A DNA stretch of 64,000 nt from Stictocephala bisonia. Lineage: Eukaryota > Arthropoda > Insecta > Hemiptera > Membracidae. The notes beneath the pieces were generated by a model. That model had not been told where the DNA came from. It was given only the letters and a program-made list of their open reading frames with translations, and did not search any database. The translations under genes were made by a program, and so were the position numbers. Position 1 is the first letter of the stretch; the number at the start of each line of letters is the position of its first letter. The stretch lies in contig JAQJVL010002688.1 of the NCBI GenBank assembly GCA_035578905.1, forward strand, positions 1 through 64,000, written 5' to 3'. This document shows positions 42,018 through 52,889 of this stretch, piece by piece.

Positions 42018-43746
42018 CAGTAACACAAATGTAAATTACAAATTTCATATTTTATTCACTTCTATAAGGATATTATTTTAATCATAATTTTGCAAAGACG
42101 TGTATATGGTATGTATTAAGTACTATTTTAATTTCATTGACCTAGGTTAATACTTGACACCATTCAATGTATTCTTGTAATACTAATGAATAAAGAAGAT
42201 ATAAATAAAAATAAATAAATAAATGTGCAACTTGAAACTACTTCGATACATGAGGCTACATTGAACAACAGATAAATAATCATGTCATAACGAGAAATTC
42301 ATTAAAACCTGGTGTAATCGAATGAAAACCATGGACGTAGTCGGCTAATATAATAGGTCTACCCGATATTGGCGACGAGATGCAGTCTGAAATATCAGCT
42401 AAGTGCCAACTAGTGATACAGTGAAGATTATGGGCAGCTAAACGATAAACTTATGAATATAAAACGAGACGTTTGATAAGGCTTCGGTTCAATAAAAATT
42501 ATTTTCCGAATCTCTAAATTCGTCGTATTTTGTTTAGAAAAGGTCTTCCAACATGTTTCTCCTTCACTTTGGTTGATTCGTGATTGTTTTACAGTTTACA
42601 TCGACGTCAATGTGAACAGGGGACCGTTCAATGAATTTACGAATCAAAATTATCGTACTTTACCACCTTTTACACTCCAACTGTGTTATTGTCTAACATA
42701 GTCAGAATACTGTTCAACAATTTGACAGGAAACATATCGTATGCGCAAATATTAAACATGGTTTTGGCGATCTAAGGCGTTTTCGGAATAATAATTAATA
42801 GACGTTCGCCATGGATACATATATATGTTTTATTTAACGGAAAATAAATCAATAATGTTGTGTCACACGCTGCTAGAACGCCATTACCATGATTTATATG
42901 ATATGATACGGTATTTTCTTACGTCAAATCAATAGACGATTCCCTGCTCAGATTAAAAAAACAAAATAAACCTCAATCGACTCGCAAGAAATATACGATA
43001 ATTTCATTTCCGAAAAGGAGCTGAACGGTTCCTTGCACGTACGTATACTACAACCGAGATGAACTTTCACCTAGAAAAGATAGGAAGTTCGATTCTTGGG
43101 ATGTTAAGTGATCTGTTCTCGGGACCCTTTTGATTGAACGGTATTATTGATATGAACGAAAATATGCTGCACGCATATTTGTATCCACGCTGCACAGACC
43201 ATTAGATTTGTATTGGTAACATGTCTTTTTGAGCATCTTGAACCGGATCTCTCGTCCCCTTTCTTGGGTCATAAAGATACTAACCAGCACTTTGTTTTAT
43301 TCACGCTATTTTAGGTTACAAGTGACTAGTAGACTCGACAACCAACATGTGTGATAGCTACTATTTAAAGTGATCGCTACCTTCCCAGCTCTGTTGATCA
43401 CTTTGAACTGAACTAGTTCAAATCATACTGAACGAACTCGTTCACTACGTTGACTAGTTCATTTGACTGTCGTCGTGTACTACCTATTCTTAGGTGTATT
43501 GTTCAGTTCATAATTACGCGTACCAAACTGATAACGTATGATTAAGGGTGAAATAAAACACAAACATTTTTAATTGATAGTTTATAAAACTGTTTACTCT
43601 TAAAACTAAATTAAGATGTAAATCTGATATTTCGTGAAATACAACTACTCGATCGAACTTCGAGTAGTTTTAGGAGCTTCGAGCCGAGTTCGAGTAGTAA
43701 AATACTCGATCAAATACTCGAAGTTTCGAGTACTCGCACACCCCTA

Positions 43747-43754
43747 TTAAAAAT
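43747..43754. repeat. target-site duplication of hAT-type element, right
   Basis: TTAAAAAT, identical to 37230-37237. Confidence 0.95.
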
Positions 43755-44150
43755 ACAGTTGCCTTCAGTTATATCGCAAACCACACACTAAAATAAACAG
43801 ACAAACTACTCAAACAATCAAAGAAAACACGAGCCGATCTACAAGCGTGGCCTCTACTCACAACTCATCCCTTCCAATCTCAAGCCGGACCAACATACCA
43901 AGTGCCGACCCGTGTAAAGAGGGATAAGAGGTCATACAGGGCTCCCACAACCAAACTACTGGCTCCCTCAACCAACTCTGCTACAACAGCTAAACAAACT
44001 GGAGCAAAATTGGAGCGATAGAAGTCCCTCAGTTTCCTTCATCGATCCAGCAGACCATAGGAACCCTGTTACGATCTATAATCGCACAAAACAATAGCAT
44101 CAACCTTCTCGACACTCAGACTCTACAACATTCTGTGACACGTTTTTTAA
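43755..44150 (-). other. 5' leader of the interrupted LINE ORF1 element
   Basis: Removing the hAT-type insertion joins this sequence to the leader upstream of MFNSPPAG (37157). It has mixed composition without a long frame. Its 5' limit is not defined. Confidence 0.45.
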
Positions 44151-44504
44151 AACTAATAGGGATGAAGAATTAAAAAGTTCAATTTCTTTATATTTTGTAC
44201 GTAAATTTCTGTACAGCACTTGTGAGATATAATAAGGATTTGTTATTGAAAGTGATTTTGTAATATTTATTGCATTAATACCAATATTTGCTGAATATCA
44301 TCTGTTGTATTCGTGTAAAACAGAAGAAAAATAGAATTGGAATTCTTGTAAATATAAGTTTTAAAATATGTTTCAGAAATAATTGTTGTACTGTTAGAAC
44401 TTTGCTTTCGTTAAATAAATTTTGGGTGGGATAACAAATTCCCCTTTCTGAAACCAACCTTAAGAATTGCTTTTTGAGTTATAACAAGTGGGTGAATGAT
44501 CTCC
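44151..44504. other. no recognisable gene
   Basis: AT-rich; the 60-codon minus frame at 44275-44457 has no recognisable domain. Confidence 0.4.
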
Positions 44505-44790
44505 TTATGAGCACCTCCCTCCCCTCCCCATGCAATTATCCCAAAGGACAATAGAGATTAAACGTACGCGTAATATGCCCATTTTATTTCCTGCCCATTT
44601 TATTTCCTGTTCATTTAATATGTCACTCAATTCCCTAAAAGCAAATATGTATTTCCTGAGCTTGTGTTTTAAGAAGCAATTGTGCTCATTCCATTTCATT
44701 CTAAAGTCAAATTTAACCCCCAAATATTTATTACTATTAACCTTTTCTATAGTATTACAAGAACAAAGAGTGTTGTTATAACACTTAGGA
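44505..44790 (-). pseudogene. LINE RT fragment (thumb region)
   Basis: On minus, N-KYLGVKFDFRMKWNEHNCF, then LKHKLRKYIFAFRELSDIL and SIVLWDNCMGRGG. These match the RT thumb pattern YLGxxxDxxMKWxxHI...KLRKxIxxFRxLxxIL...QSIIxYGIxxWG. One deletion/frameshift lies between ILNEQEI and the SIVLW block. No other part of the element is nearby. Confidence 0.7.
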
Positions 44791-45009
44791 GTCCTACAGA
44801 TAGACAGTTACAAGTGTCCAGTGTCATCCTTATATGACTAAAGAATCTCAGAACCAACCATCGATGCTGTTGACTTTCCAGCAACTACTTGTGGCTGACG
44901 TTTTGGTTCGCTTTTTCTGACAATGGGTGAGTCTGAATAAACCTATCTCTTATATCACTGTCCTTAATATATATACCATCAAGTATATACTTACTTACTG
45001 CTGGGGCGT

Positions 45010-45790
45010 TATAAATCTCAGTCAGTTCTTTGTATTGTAGGTAAGTCTCTTCCACACTTCTCTGTCTTCTGCCGCACAAACTTTCTTTCTACACCGGGTC
45101 ACATCTTGCAACACTTGGTTGCACCATCTTATATTTGGTCTGCCTAAAGTATGTTTTGCTTCAGGTGCAGCTTGTTCACCCCTTTTAGATTTGTACCTTC
45201 ATCTCTTCATAGGACATGAAGCTAGTCAGCTTATTTTATTTGCCTTTATTAGTGGTATGATGTCAGGATGTTGGTAAAGCTTATGTACTTCACTACTTTT
45301 TTTTCTAATACGCCACACTCCTTTGTTATTTACTGGACCAAATATTTTACACAGGACTTTGTTTTCAACAAAAATAATGCTGCTTTCAATTTTATTTTAA
45401 AGAAAGGTTTCACAACCATGCACTGACCAATTGAATAGTTGTTGTATATAATCTTATCTTTGTAGATTTTGACAGTATTCTTGAAAAGAGAATTTTCAAA
45501 CAAGCTCCAAGGCACTTATTGACATTTGTTCATTTACTTTTTACCTCTGAATCTTTTAGGTTTGAACTGCTTATTGTTTCTTTTAAATACTTAAATATCT
45601 CTACGTTATCATTTCATCCAAAGTTTTGTTTTAGTTTTCTCCTCATTCAGCTCTAAACCAACTGTCCTTCATTCTTCAATAAATAGTTCTGCTAGTAGAC
45701 GTAGATCACTTACTCTTCGTGATAAAATCCCGACATCATCCGAAATTGCCAGTTGGGTATTTAGAGTATTTTGAATATCATGGAATTTTC
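45010..45790 (-). pseudogene. RTE-type LINE, RT palm remnant and C-terminal tail
   Basis: On minus and across several frames: ISDDVGILSRRVSDLRLLAE followed by LELNEEKTKTKLW (RT active-site region, with ISDDVG in place of FADDV/YADDV), FVENKVLCKIFGPVNNKGVW, LYQHPDIIPLIKANKIS, then EQAAPEAKHTLGRPNIRWCN and AAEDREVWKRL. The GRPxxRWxDxVxxD...AEDRxxWRxL ending is characteristic of RTE-like endonuclease-reverse transcriptases. A related remnant in the other orientation is at 56630-57220. Confidence 0.75.
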
Positions 45791-45991
45791 ATTAGTGTGT
45801 ACAACAGAAAATTAAAAAAAATATTGTAAACATAATTGTTTTGCAAAGTTAAATTATTTTTAAAAATTCAATGAACAACTGATTATTTATTTGTTTTAAT
45901 TCCTGATTCCACAGATGGTATAAGAGGTCAGATCTCTTAACCCTCAAATGGTCTACAATATTTTCCAAAAAGCCATGCTCTTTTTGGTTAA

Positions 45992-47096
45992 CCTTTTGAG
46001 GTCCATTTAAATGGTTAGTATACAGTCCCCCAGGTCCTATTTATTAACAGGCTTAATGGCCTGTATTTGCAAACACCTTCATTAAAAGAGAATATAATAT
46101 TTTGTAAGCCTTCTGAGTATGTTATATTTTTTTTTATACATTTCTCTGACAGTTACATCGGTCCAACCCCACCAAATTGAATACTGTCGCAAAGGCATGA
46201 TTTTGGTAACTTTTTCTTTTACGTACCTGTTAGTTTCCTGCACTATTTCAGCAAACAGTTGAACCGTGAAAAATAGTTGGAAAAAATCGATGGGCTTTGT
46301 TGGTGGTTCATTACCTTGATTTCTTGGAGGTACAAATCCAAAATTGGTATCATCAAAAGCAATCAAATTGAAATCAGGGGTGTTTTCATCACAAGACTCC
46401 CAGTCATTGTCAACTATTGGCGGTAGGTTAGGCCTAGGTTGAGCTCTCCGTCTCCGGCTATTATTTGTTGCATCACCACCACCGCCAATCGGTATTTCTG
46501 GTTCGTCTTCATCCTCTGATTCCACAATTACTTCACCTAATCCATTTTCATCGTCACTTTCGGGTTCAGAATAACAAAATAGGGGATCTGCGTCTTCATC
46601 ATCACTATCAATGTCACTATCAAACAAAGCGTCTTCTATTTCACCATCATATAATGGTTCAGGACCAGTTTTACTGGTTGAAGCCATTTCAACTTCACTA
46701 GAAACTAATCAAAACAGATTATAACGTAATAAAAATAATTAAATCACAAACAAAAACTATTTTGAATAAAGGTAAATACGCAATCGAAATAAACTGCGAC
46801 GTACTGCACAACTGAGGTTAGCGCACGAGTAGCGTAGCTGGCCGGCTGACGACAACACTGTGACAGCTGGTATTATTTTGCGTAAACAATAAAGTAAACC
46901 GTCTAAAAACAAACTGAAAGTAAAATATTTCGATTGTAAAACATCGAAAATATCGATTTTTTGAATAACTAATATCGTTTAAGTCGATATATCGCACTAA
47001 TATAAGAAAAAAACTAGTGTCGGACTGAGTCCGACAAAGGACCAGAACTGTCATGGCTGCCATGTCGGACTCAGTTCGCCTATGGACCGCAAAAGG
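45992..47096. mobile_element. non-autonomous piggyBac-type element
   Basis: TTAA at 45988-45991 and 47097-47100. Inverted ends CCTTTTGAGGTCCAT and CCTTTTGCGGTCCAT differ at one position. The 1.1-kb element holds only the N-terminal part of a piggyBac transposase on minus. A second TTAACCCTCAAATGG at 45937 just outside resembles a diverged end but pairs less well. Confidence 0.85.
46082..46687 (-). pseudogene. piggyBac transposase, N-terminal fragment
   Basis: 201 codons from ATG 46687. An acidic N-terminus (ALFDSDIDSDDEDADPLF, SEPESDDENG) is followed by PRNQGNEPPTKPIDFFQLFF, a TVQLFAEIVQETNRYV block and MPLRQYSIWWGWTDVTVREM, matching the start of the DDE_Tnp_1_7 domain (P-x-x-P-I-x-x-F-x-x-x-F-x...I-x-x-ETNRY...W-T-DVTV-x-EM). 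It then runs into unrelated residues and stops. All catalytic Asp residues are missing. It belongs to a different piggyBac family from 48994-52057. Confidence 0.85.
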
Positions 47097-47100
47097 TTAA

Positions 47101-47431
47101 TTTGCAGACATTTACAATAAAATGCGTAAAAATTATTAAAAATCTTAAACCTGATTACGTTTTGTATTATGATGACAATAAACAAAGTACTCTATGAACA
47201 TATAATTATAAATCTTATTGCTAAAAAATAGTTTTAATCAAACTTATATTTTGAAAAATAATTTTATACAAATGAAAAAAGTGTTTGGATATACCAAGGA
47301 AACGGTAATAAATTGATGAACTGAAATCTCCAAAATAATCAAAATGCTCTAAATTTATCTAGTTTCGGATAGAAACAAAATTCTTCTACAAAAACCATGC
47401 ATAATACAAATTTGCAGAATTAGTTACCCCG
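47101..47431. other. no recognisable gene
   Basis: Very AT-rich spacer with no frame of interest. Confidence 0.4.
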
Positions 47432-47438
47432 TTCTTTA

Positions 47439-47724
47439 TTTTTTTTTTTTTTATTTTTATTTATTCATAAGAAGCCGATCGTCAAGATATGGGCGAATAT
47501 AGATTTTGAATGAGTGTGATGAGTGTAGATGAGCGAATGTAGTCATTGTTACAAACTAAGGCCGACTATTCCTTAGAAAGTGTCATTAATTAATAGCCCA
47601 ATGACAAATGAACAGCCGGTGGTTATCAGCTGATCCTTCTCAAAATGTATTATGACTCTGATTGGGATCGAACTGAGAACCTTTAGCACATGAAGCTGGG
47701 ATTGAACCAACTACGCTACTGACC
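47439..47724 (-). mobile_element. tRNA-derived SINE with shared tail
   Basis: On minus: head GGTCAGTAGCGTAGTTGG (A-box-like) and AGTTCGATCC (B-box-like), body with GGATCAGCTGATAACCACC, tail with CATTGGGCTATTAATTAATG, ACACTCATCACACTCATTC and CATATCTTGACGATCGG, then an A-rich end (T run 47439-47462 on plus). The tail is shared with 30365-30808, 48056-48265 and 60138-60380. Confidence 0.8.
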
Positions 47725-47759
47725 AATTTAAAAATTAAAAACCAATTACTAAAAATCCG

Positions 47760-47945
47760 TTATACCTACTACATGGTTCAAAGTAGTTCTAAAATTTAGA
47801 TGAATATGTGATTTATAAAATAAATATATTTGTAGAATTGTTACCTCTGACTGTCCTTAGGATGTTTACAGTATGAAAAAATTGTTGATTGAACAATTAG
47901 TTAGTTTCGGCAAGCGGCAATGTTGCTACTAGACAATACTACTAG
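47760..47945. repeat. low-copy repeat X (uninterrupted copy)
   Basis: Carries AGATGAATATGTGATTTATA, GAATTGTTACCTCTGACTG, then GCAATGTTGCTACTAGACAA and ACTACTAGCCAT. The same blocks occur at 52860-52889 plus 54036-54175, where a Tigger element sits between them, so this copy supplies the empty site. Confidence 0.75.
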
Positions 47946-48055
47946 CCATAGTAATGACAAAAAATATTACAATAGTAAATATCAGATGATAAAAATATAT
48001 ACATCTGATATTTACTGTATATATTTTTCAAAACAAAAAAATATAACAATCAGAC

Positions 48056-48265
48056 CAGCACTACGTGGTTAGGATTCCACGCAAAGCTGTAGGTCCCTTA
48101 GTTGGCCTGGCTGTTGGGCTATTAATAAATTGCCCTTTCTGAGGAACAGTTGAACTCAGTAAGTAACCAGACTACACTCATCCACACTCATCCTACACTC
48201 ATATAATCATTCATATTCACCTTAAAATACCAACAACGTTGTGTCGGCGTCTCATATGTAAGAAT
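48056..48265 (+). mobile_element. SINE, 5'-truncated copy of the composite family
   Basis: Begins GACCAGCACTACGTGGTTAG, colinear with the second module of the composite SINE (30597 onward: GACCAACACTACGTGGTTCG). It continues GGCTGTTGGGCTATTAATAA and ends GTGTCGGCGTCTC. The 7SL-like module is missing. Confidence 0.7.
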
Positions 48266-48267
48266 TG

Positions 48268-48993
48268 ATCGTCTTATATTTTACATTGACATTGTTGTAA
48301 CAATATGAGCAGCGAACCGTTTAGTGAGTTTATGAATCAAAATTATCGTATATTACCACCTTTTACACTCCAACTGTGCTATTGTCTAACCTAGTCAGGA
48401 AACCGTTCAACAATTTGACAGAAAAACATATCATATGCGTAAATGTTACACACAGTTTTGGCGATCAGGGTGTTTATGGAATAAAAATTAATATATGTTC
48501 GCCACAGATATATATATATATTTTTTATTCAACGGAAAATAAATCAATAACTTTATGTTACACACTGCTAGAATGCCATTATCATATTTTTTATGTTATG
48601 ATACAGTATTTTCTTAGCTCAAATCATTGGACAGTTCCCTGCTCAGATTAAAAAACAGAATAGACCTAAATCAACTCGCGAGAAATACTGTATACAATAA
48701 TTTCAGTTCCAAAAAGGAGCTGAACAGTTCCTTGTACGTACAACACAAATACAACCGATATGAATTTTTGCCTAGAAGAGATGGGAAGTTCGGTTCTTGG
48801 GATGTAAAGTGACCCGTTCTAAGGACAATTATGATTGAGCGCGATATTACTGATATGAATAAAAATAGGTTTATTTTCCACGGCGTACAGACCATTAGAT
48901 TTGTGTTGGTAACAGGTCTTTTTAGCATCTTGATCTAGATCTCTCGTCCCCTTTCTTGGTTCACTAAGACATTAATCAGCACTTCTGTTTTAA
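48268..48993. repeat. hAT-type element copy 3, left part
   Basis: Matches the interior of copy 1 (about 42590-43300), for example AATTATCGTATATTACCACC, ACTCCAACTGTGCTATTGTC and TCTCGTCCCCTTTCTTGG. Continued at 52062-52368 after the piggyBac insertion. Both terminal inverted repeats are missing. Confidence 0.8.
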
Positions 48994-49301
48994 CCCTGCA
49001 GTAGGCGCGTGGTCTTTCATAACGTGCAAAGGCGCGCGGGGTACAGCTGTACCCCAAAGACTGTTTTTTTTTTTTTTTAATGTTATTATTATATTTTTGT
49101 CAAATAAAAGATATGTATCTTTTATCTACACTATCGTTTGTCATTTTAAAAAATATTTCAAATCGATTATAAATTTTCGTAACCTTTAATTTGTTTAATT
49201 ATAAAATAATGGTTTCTTGTAATTTTCAGAGTAAAAATATTGCCTAACTTTACCTTTATAAAACACAAATTTTTTTCCAGGTAACGAATAGTTTCAAACG
49301 G

Positions 49302-50040
49302 TTAATTTTACAACACATTTTATTAAAAATACAACTACATACTATTTACATGAAATATTTCTTTGCTTATAGATTAAATAATAAAAAAAACGTAAACCTA
49401 AGCAATTTACTGATGTGTACATCATGGCTTGATTGCATTTTTCAAAAACATGAGCGTTAAAATTAGAAAAACTGTTGAATAAACTAGAAAATGAATATAT
49501 GGAAACTAACAGAGTCTTATAGTAAAATCATTGTGACTTATACAAATTCAATTTTACAACAAATTTTATTTAAAATACAACTACATACTATTTACATGAA
49601 ATATTTCTTTGCTTATAGGTTAAATAATAAAAAAACGTAAACCTAAGCAATTTACTGATGTGTACATCATGGCTTGATTGCATTTTTCAAAAACATGAGC
49701 GTTAAAATTAGAAAAACTGTTAAATAAACTAGAAAATGAATATATGGAAACTAACAGATTCTTATAGTAAAATCATTGTGACTTATACAAATTTAATTTC
49801 ACAACACATTTTATTAAAAATACAACTACATACTATTTACATGAAATATTTCTTTGCTTATAGGTTAAATAATAAAAAAAACGTAAATCAAAGCAATTTA
49901 CTGATGTGTACATCATGGCTTGATTGCATTTTTCAAAAACATGAGTGTTAAAATTAGAAAAACTGTTGAATAAACTAGAAAATGAATATATGGAAACTAA
50001 CAGAGTCTTATAGTAAAATCATTGTGACTTATACAAATTT
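49302..50040. repeat. three 245-bp tandem repeats in piggyBac 3' region
   Basis: ACAACTACATACTATTTACA recurs at 49331, 49577 and 49822, spacing 246 and 245 bp. The whole unit, including CATCATGGCTTGATTGC and AAACATGAGCGTTAAAATT, is repeated with very few changes. Confidence 0.9.
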
Positions 50041-50071
50041 GAAAGTAGTTTTGTAACAGTGTAAGATAGTT

Positions 50072-51829
50072 TTAGAAACAGGACTGGCAAACTGTAGATG
50101 AATGTTCTGTGCAAACCTTTCTACCACACTTTTCACAACCTTTTCTTGATTTCCTGTCTCTTGCCCTCGGGCACAGATGGCAGCGACCGACACTGTTGTC
50201 TTGGCGAAGGGGCTGTGCTGGGGCTTCCGGCTGGATACCGAGAAGCTCTCTCCCTCTGTTCTTGAGCTGGACTGGCAGGCACGCAATTTGACACCTTCTT
50301 TGAATTTGTGGCTTGATGAGTTCCCAGGCTATGTTCTGAATGAACTCTCCTCTTGGTGGCGGCTTCAATGTTGGGTTGTTGTATTTGTGAACACACAATG
50401 CATTTATGGCCGAAACATTGAGCAGGTCAAAATATATCACCATAGGCCATCGCCTTGTATTTCTTGCCACGTTGTATTTTGCACACATTTGGTCCACAAT
50501 GTCTACGCCAATTTTAGTTTGGTTGTAGAACGTAACTATTTCAGGTTTTTGGCTTGGCCCGGTGTCTAGGTCAATTTTATTGTCATAGTGCATAGTAGAC
50601 AGAAGAATTACTGCCTTTTTAGGCTTTGAGCAATATGATACTAGTGTCTTTTTTTTGTGGAATGCAAACAGAGACGAGTTTTGTTGTCTTTCTTTTGTGG
50701 GTCTCAATTCATGAGGCACTCCAACTCGTGTAGATTTTATCGTGCCAACTACCGTCAGTTTTTTTTGTTCCAAAAGTTTCTCAGCCAAAGGTATGGATGT
50801 AAACCAATTGTCGATGGTTATGTTGCGGTTAGTGTTAGATATGGGCTCAACCATCCTGAGTGTTACCTCCTCTGAGGAATTTGATACCTTGTATGGTCCA
50901 TCTGGTTGAGTTCCAGTATATACTTCAAGGTTTACTGTGTACATTGATCGAGCACAAACTAATGCATAAATCTTGATTCCATATCGCGCAGGTTTTTTTG
51001 GCATGTACATGCGAAATGGACATTTACCCCTAAATGAAACTAACTGCTCGTCAACTGTACAAAACTCACTTGGTGTAAAGAAGGACTGGAAGTTCTGAAC
51101 CATTATTTCAAAAAATTCTCTGATCGGTGCTAATCGGTCGATTTCTTTCCTCTGCCGGCGGTCTCTGATGTCATCAAATCGCAGACAACGCATTAGAAAA
51201 TGAAACCTCTTCTCACTCATTGCCAGGTAGCATGATTCGACTCCTGAACCTTTGCTATTGTCCCAAATATGTTATGTCTTCTTTCTGTTGCTTCCTAACG
51301 TACCAGAAAGCAAAAGAATACCAAGGAACGCACGAATTTCCACCTCATCAGTATTTCGTGCATCTCGATCTCTGTCAAATCTTTCCTTGATTAGGTTTAT
51401 GTAAATGTTGGTAGACGTGACAATAAGTCTAACCAAAGCGTCATTTATAAATATATCAAAGCAATCAATTACTGAAGTTTTACCTCTAGCTGCTTCCTTA
51501 GGTCCTGGTAGCCTTATAACTAAATTTTCAGCTCTAGTACGAACGTTTCTCGGTAAGGGGGGATCTCTCTGCCATTTCATGATGTTTTTGTCCTTGTCTC
51601 TGACCAAATATACATTAGCCAGAGGAATATCGTCATCATCATCTTCGTTCTCAGTAGCTTAGTCGTCCGGTAAAGCGTCTTCTGTATCCGATTCATGGAT
51701 CTCTTCTACCACATTGTCCTCTTCACCATCGTCACTGTCATTTTCAACGAAATCGTCCTCATCAGAAGATTCCTCTTCCAAAAGTTCACTTATAAGCGCG
51801 TCATCACATAATCGCGGTCGCTTCGCCAT
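50072..51829 (-). pseudogene. piggyBac transposase (one stop, one frameshift)
   Basis: Starts MAKRPRLCDDALISELLEEE near 51829, with an acidic N-terminus (SDEDDFVENDSDDGEEDN) interrupted by a TAA at 51659-51661 after LPDD. The same frame continues ATENEDDDDDIPLANVYL, then PLPRNVRTRAENLVIRLPGP to a frameshift near 51275. From 51220: MSEKRFHFLMRCLRFDD, TVDEQLVSFRGKCPFRMY (first catalytic Asp), ITIDNWFTSIPLAEKLL (second), GVDIVDQMCAKYNVAR (third), and a Cys-rich C-terminus (CHLCPRARDRKSRKGCEKC, then VCTEHSSTVCQSCF) that binds the terminal repeats in piggyBac. All catalytic Asp residues and the C-terminal zinc domain are present. Two lesions disable it. Confidence 0.94.
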
Positions 51830-52061
51830 AGTGTAACGCGGATGGGCGCGCGGGGTACAGGTGCACCCCAAGACACTTTGACTGAGCACAGCAAAGCAAT
51901 CAATACTCCGTGACGTCTCGCGTCGCACTGACCCTGTAGCTCTAGAACCGGTTTGAAGGTACTGAAGCGCTACCCCCACTCCCGCAGCTCGACAACAAGT
52001 TACAGCAGATAGAAAAATCACTGGGGTACTCCTGTACCCCACGCGCCTGCTGGAGGGTTAA

Positions 52062-52368
52062 TCACGCTATTTGAGGTTTGGTTACAAGTGACTAGTTGAC
52101 TCCGTCAAGCAACATGTGTGATCGCTACCTTCCCAGCTCTGTTGTTAACTTTGAGTTGAACTAGTTCAAATCAAAATGAACAAACTCTTTCACTCCGTTG
52201 ACTAGTTCATTTGACTCTTGTTGTGTACTACCAGTTCTTAGGCGTATTGTTTAGTAATTATGCATACCAAACTGATAACGTGTGATTAAGGGTAAAATAA
52301 AAACCAAGGAAGCGTGCAGTTTTCGTTCATAACTTATACAACTGTTACTCTTTAAACTAAATTAAGAT
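52062..52368. repeat. hAT-type element copy 3, right part
   Basis: Matches copy 1 at about 43305-43620 (GGTTACAAGTGACTAGTTGA, ACTAGTTCAAATC, GACTAGTTCATTTGACT). Stops at AAATTAAGATGTA, about 120 bp short of the inverted terminus. Confidence 0.8.
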
Positions 52369-52369
52369 G

Positions 52370-52889
52370 TACCAGAAACAGAATAGTCCATAAAACTAAC
52401 CAGCTCTAGCTCTGTACAATGGTATATAAATTGTGTTCTTAGTGTCAATAAGTGTATTATAAGAAAGGTTAGAAACATTTGCAGCGTAACCAACTAATTT
52501 TCAACGGTTGGCGATTTGGCCCTAACATTGATCAGAGCCTGCTAGTGTCTTGTGATGCACAGACGAACAGCTAAAATTTAATTCTTTATGCTCTGTCCAT
52601 ATTCTAGTACAAGTATATTATAATATATCTAACCTCTGAAAGTGGAAGTTTCTCTTCATGTATGTCGATCAAATTGTTTTCCTCTTCGCCATCTTGGGAT
52701 ATCTAGGCATATAAAGTAAGACGATCAAACAAACCATATATATTCTTTATCTAACCTGAAATATATCCTTGATCTATGTAAATAAATGTTGATTAATTTA
52801 CAAGTAAACATAATGTTATATCTAATTTTTACATGTTTACAAAGTAGTTATGGAATGTAGATGAATACCTGATCTGAAAAATAGATATA
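52370..52889. repeat. low-copy repeat Y (with exon-like block)
   Basis: CATAAAACTAACCAGCTCT and AATTTTCAACGGTTGGCGAT recur at about 54352 and 54515. The block from GTGTCTTGTGATGC to GTTGATTAATTTACA recurs at 60445-60690. The repeat is therefore present in at least two overlapping partial copies elsewhere in the window. Confidence 0.65.
52634..52702 (-). other. 69-nt exon-like block, copy 1
   Basis: On minus, bounded by a TGCCTAG acceptor-like site and a GTTAGA donor-like site. In the shared frame: ISQDGEEENNLIDIHEEKL then PLSE. Copy 2 at 60526-60594 has the same length and frame. Confidence 0.4.

Larger units (their letters stand above)
38083..42224 (+). mobile_element. near-full-length LINE with macro-domain ORF1
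   Basis: Copy 2 of the host element reads ATGAAATGTGTGCAACTTG across the site, whereas copy 1 has 4.1 kb between AATGAAATATGT and ATGTGCAACTTG. The inserted element has a leader of about 130 bp, ORF1 (38217-39059), ORF2 (from 39047 or 39122 to 42017) and a 3' UTR. The 3' UTR ends in an AATAAA-containing tail of AAAT repeats (about 42188-42224). RT blocks place it in the CR1/Jockey group. Confidence 0.9.
37238..43746. mobile_element. non-autonomous hAT-type element (copy 1) with nested LINE
   Basis: Inverted ends TAGGGGTGTGCGAGTA (left and, reversed, right) with an exact 8-bp duplication TTAAAAAT. Subterminal regions are dense in TACTCGA/TCGAGTA motifs. The interior has no transposase. Without the LINE (about 38083-42224) it is about 2.37 kb, close to copy 2 (57753-60027, 2.28 kb, opposite orientation). 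It sits in the 5' leader of the LINE ORF1 at 36346-37170. A third, end-less copy is at 48268-48993 plus 52062-52368. Confidence 0.93.
48990..52061 (-). mobile_element. piggyBac transposon, near-complete
   Basis: TTAA at 48990-48993 and 52058-52061. Inverted ends CCCTGCAGTAGGCGCGTGG and CCCTCCAGCAGGCGCGTGG differ at two positions. The 3.06-kb element encodes a transposase on minus and carries three 245-bp repeats 3' of the gene. It is inserted in copy 3 of the hAT-type element; copies 1 and 2 show the uninterrupted site. Confidence 0.95.

Noticed and set aside
45937..45955. TTAACCCTCAAATGGTC as the left end of the small piggyBac element
   Set aside because: The internal TTAACCTTTTGAGGTCC at 45988 pairs much better with the other end.
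49736..49951. 71-codon frame in the piggyBac 3' region
   Set aside because: Lies in one of the 245-bp repeats; the other two units do not keep the frame as a conserved protein.
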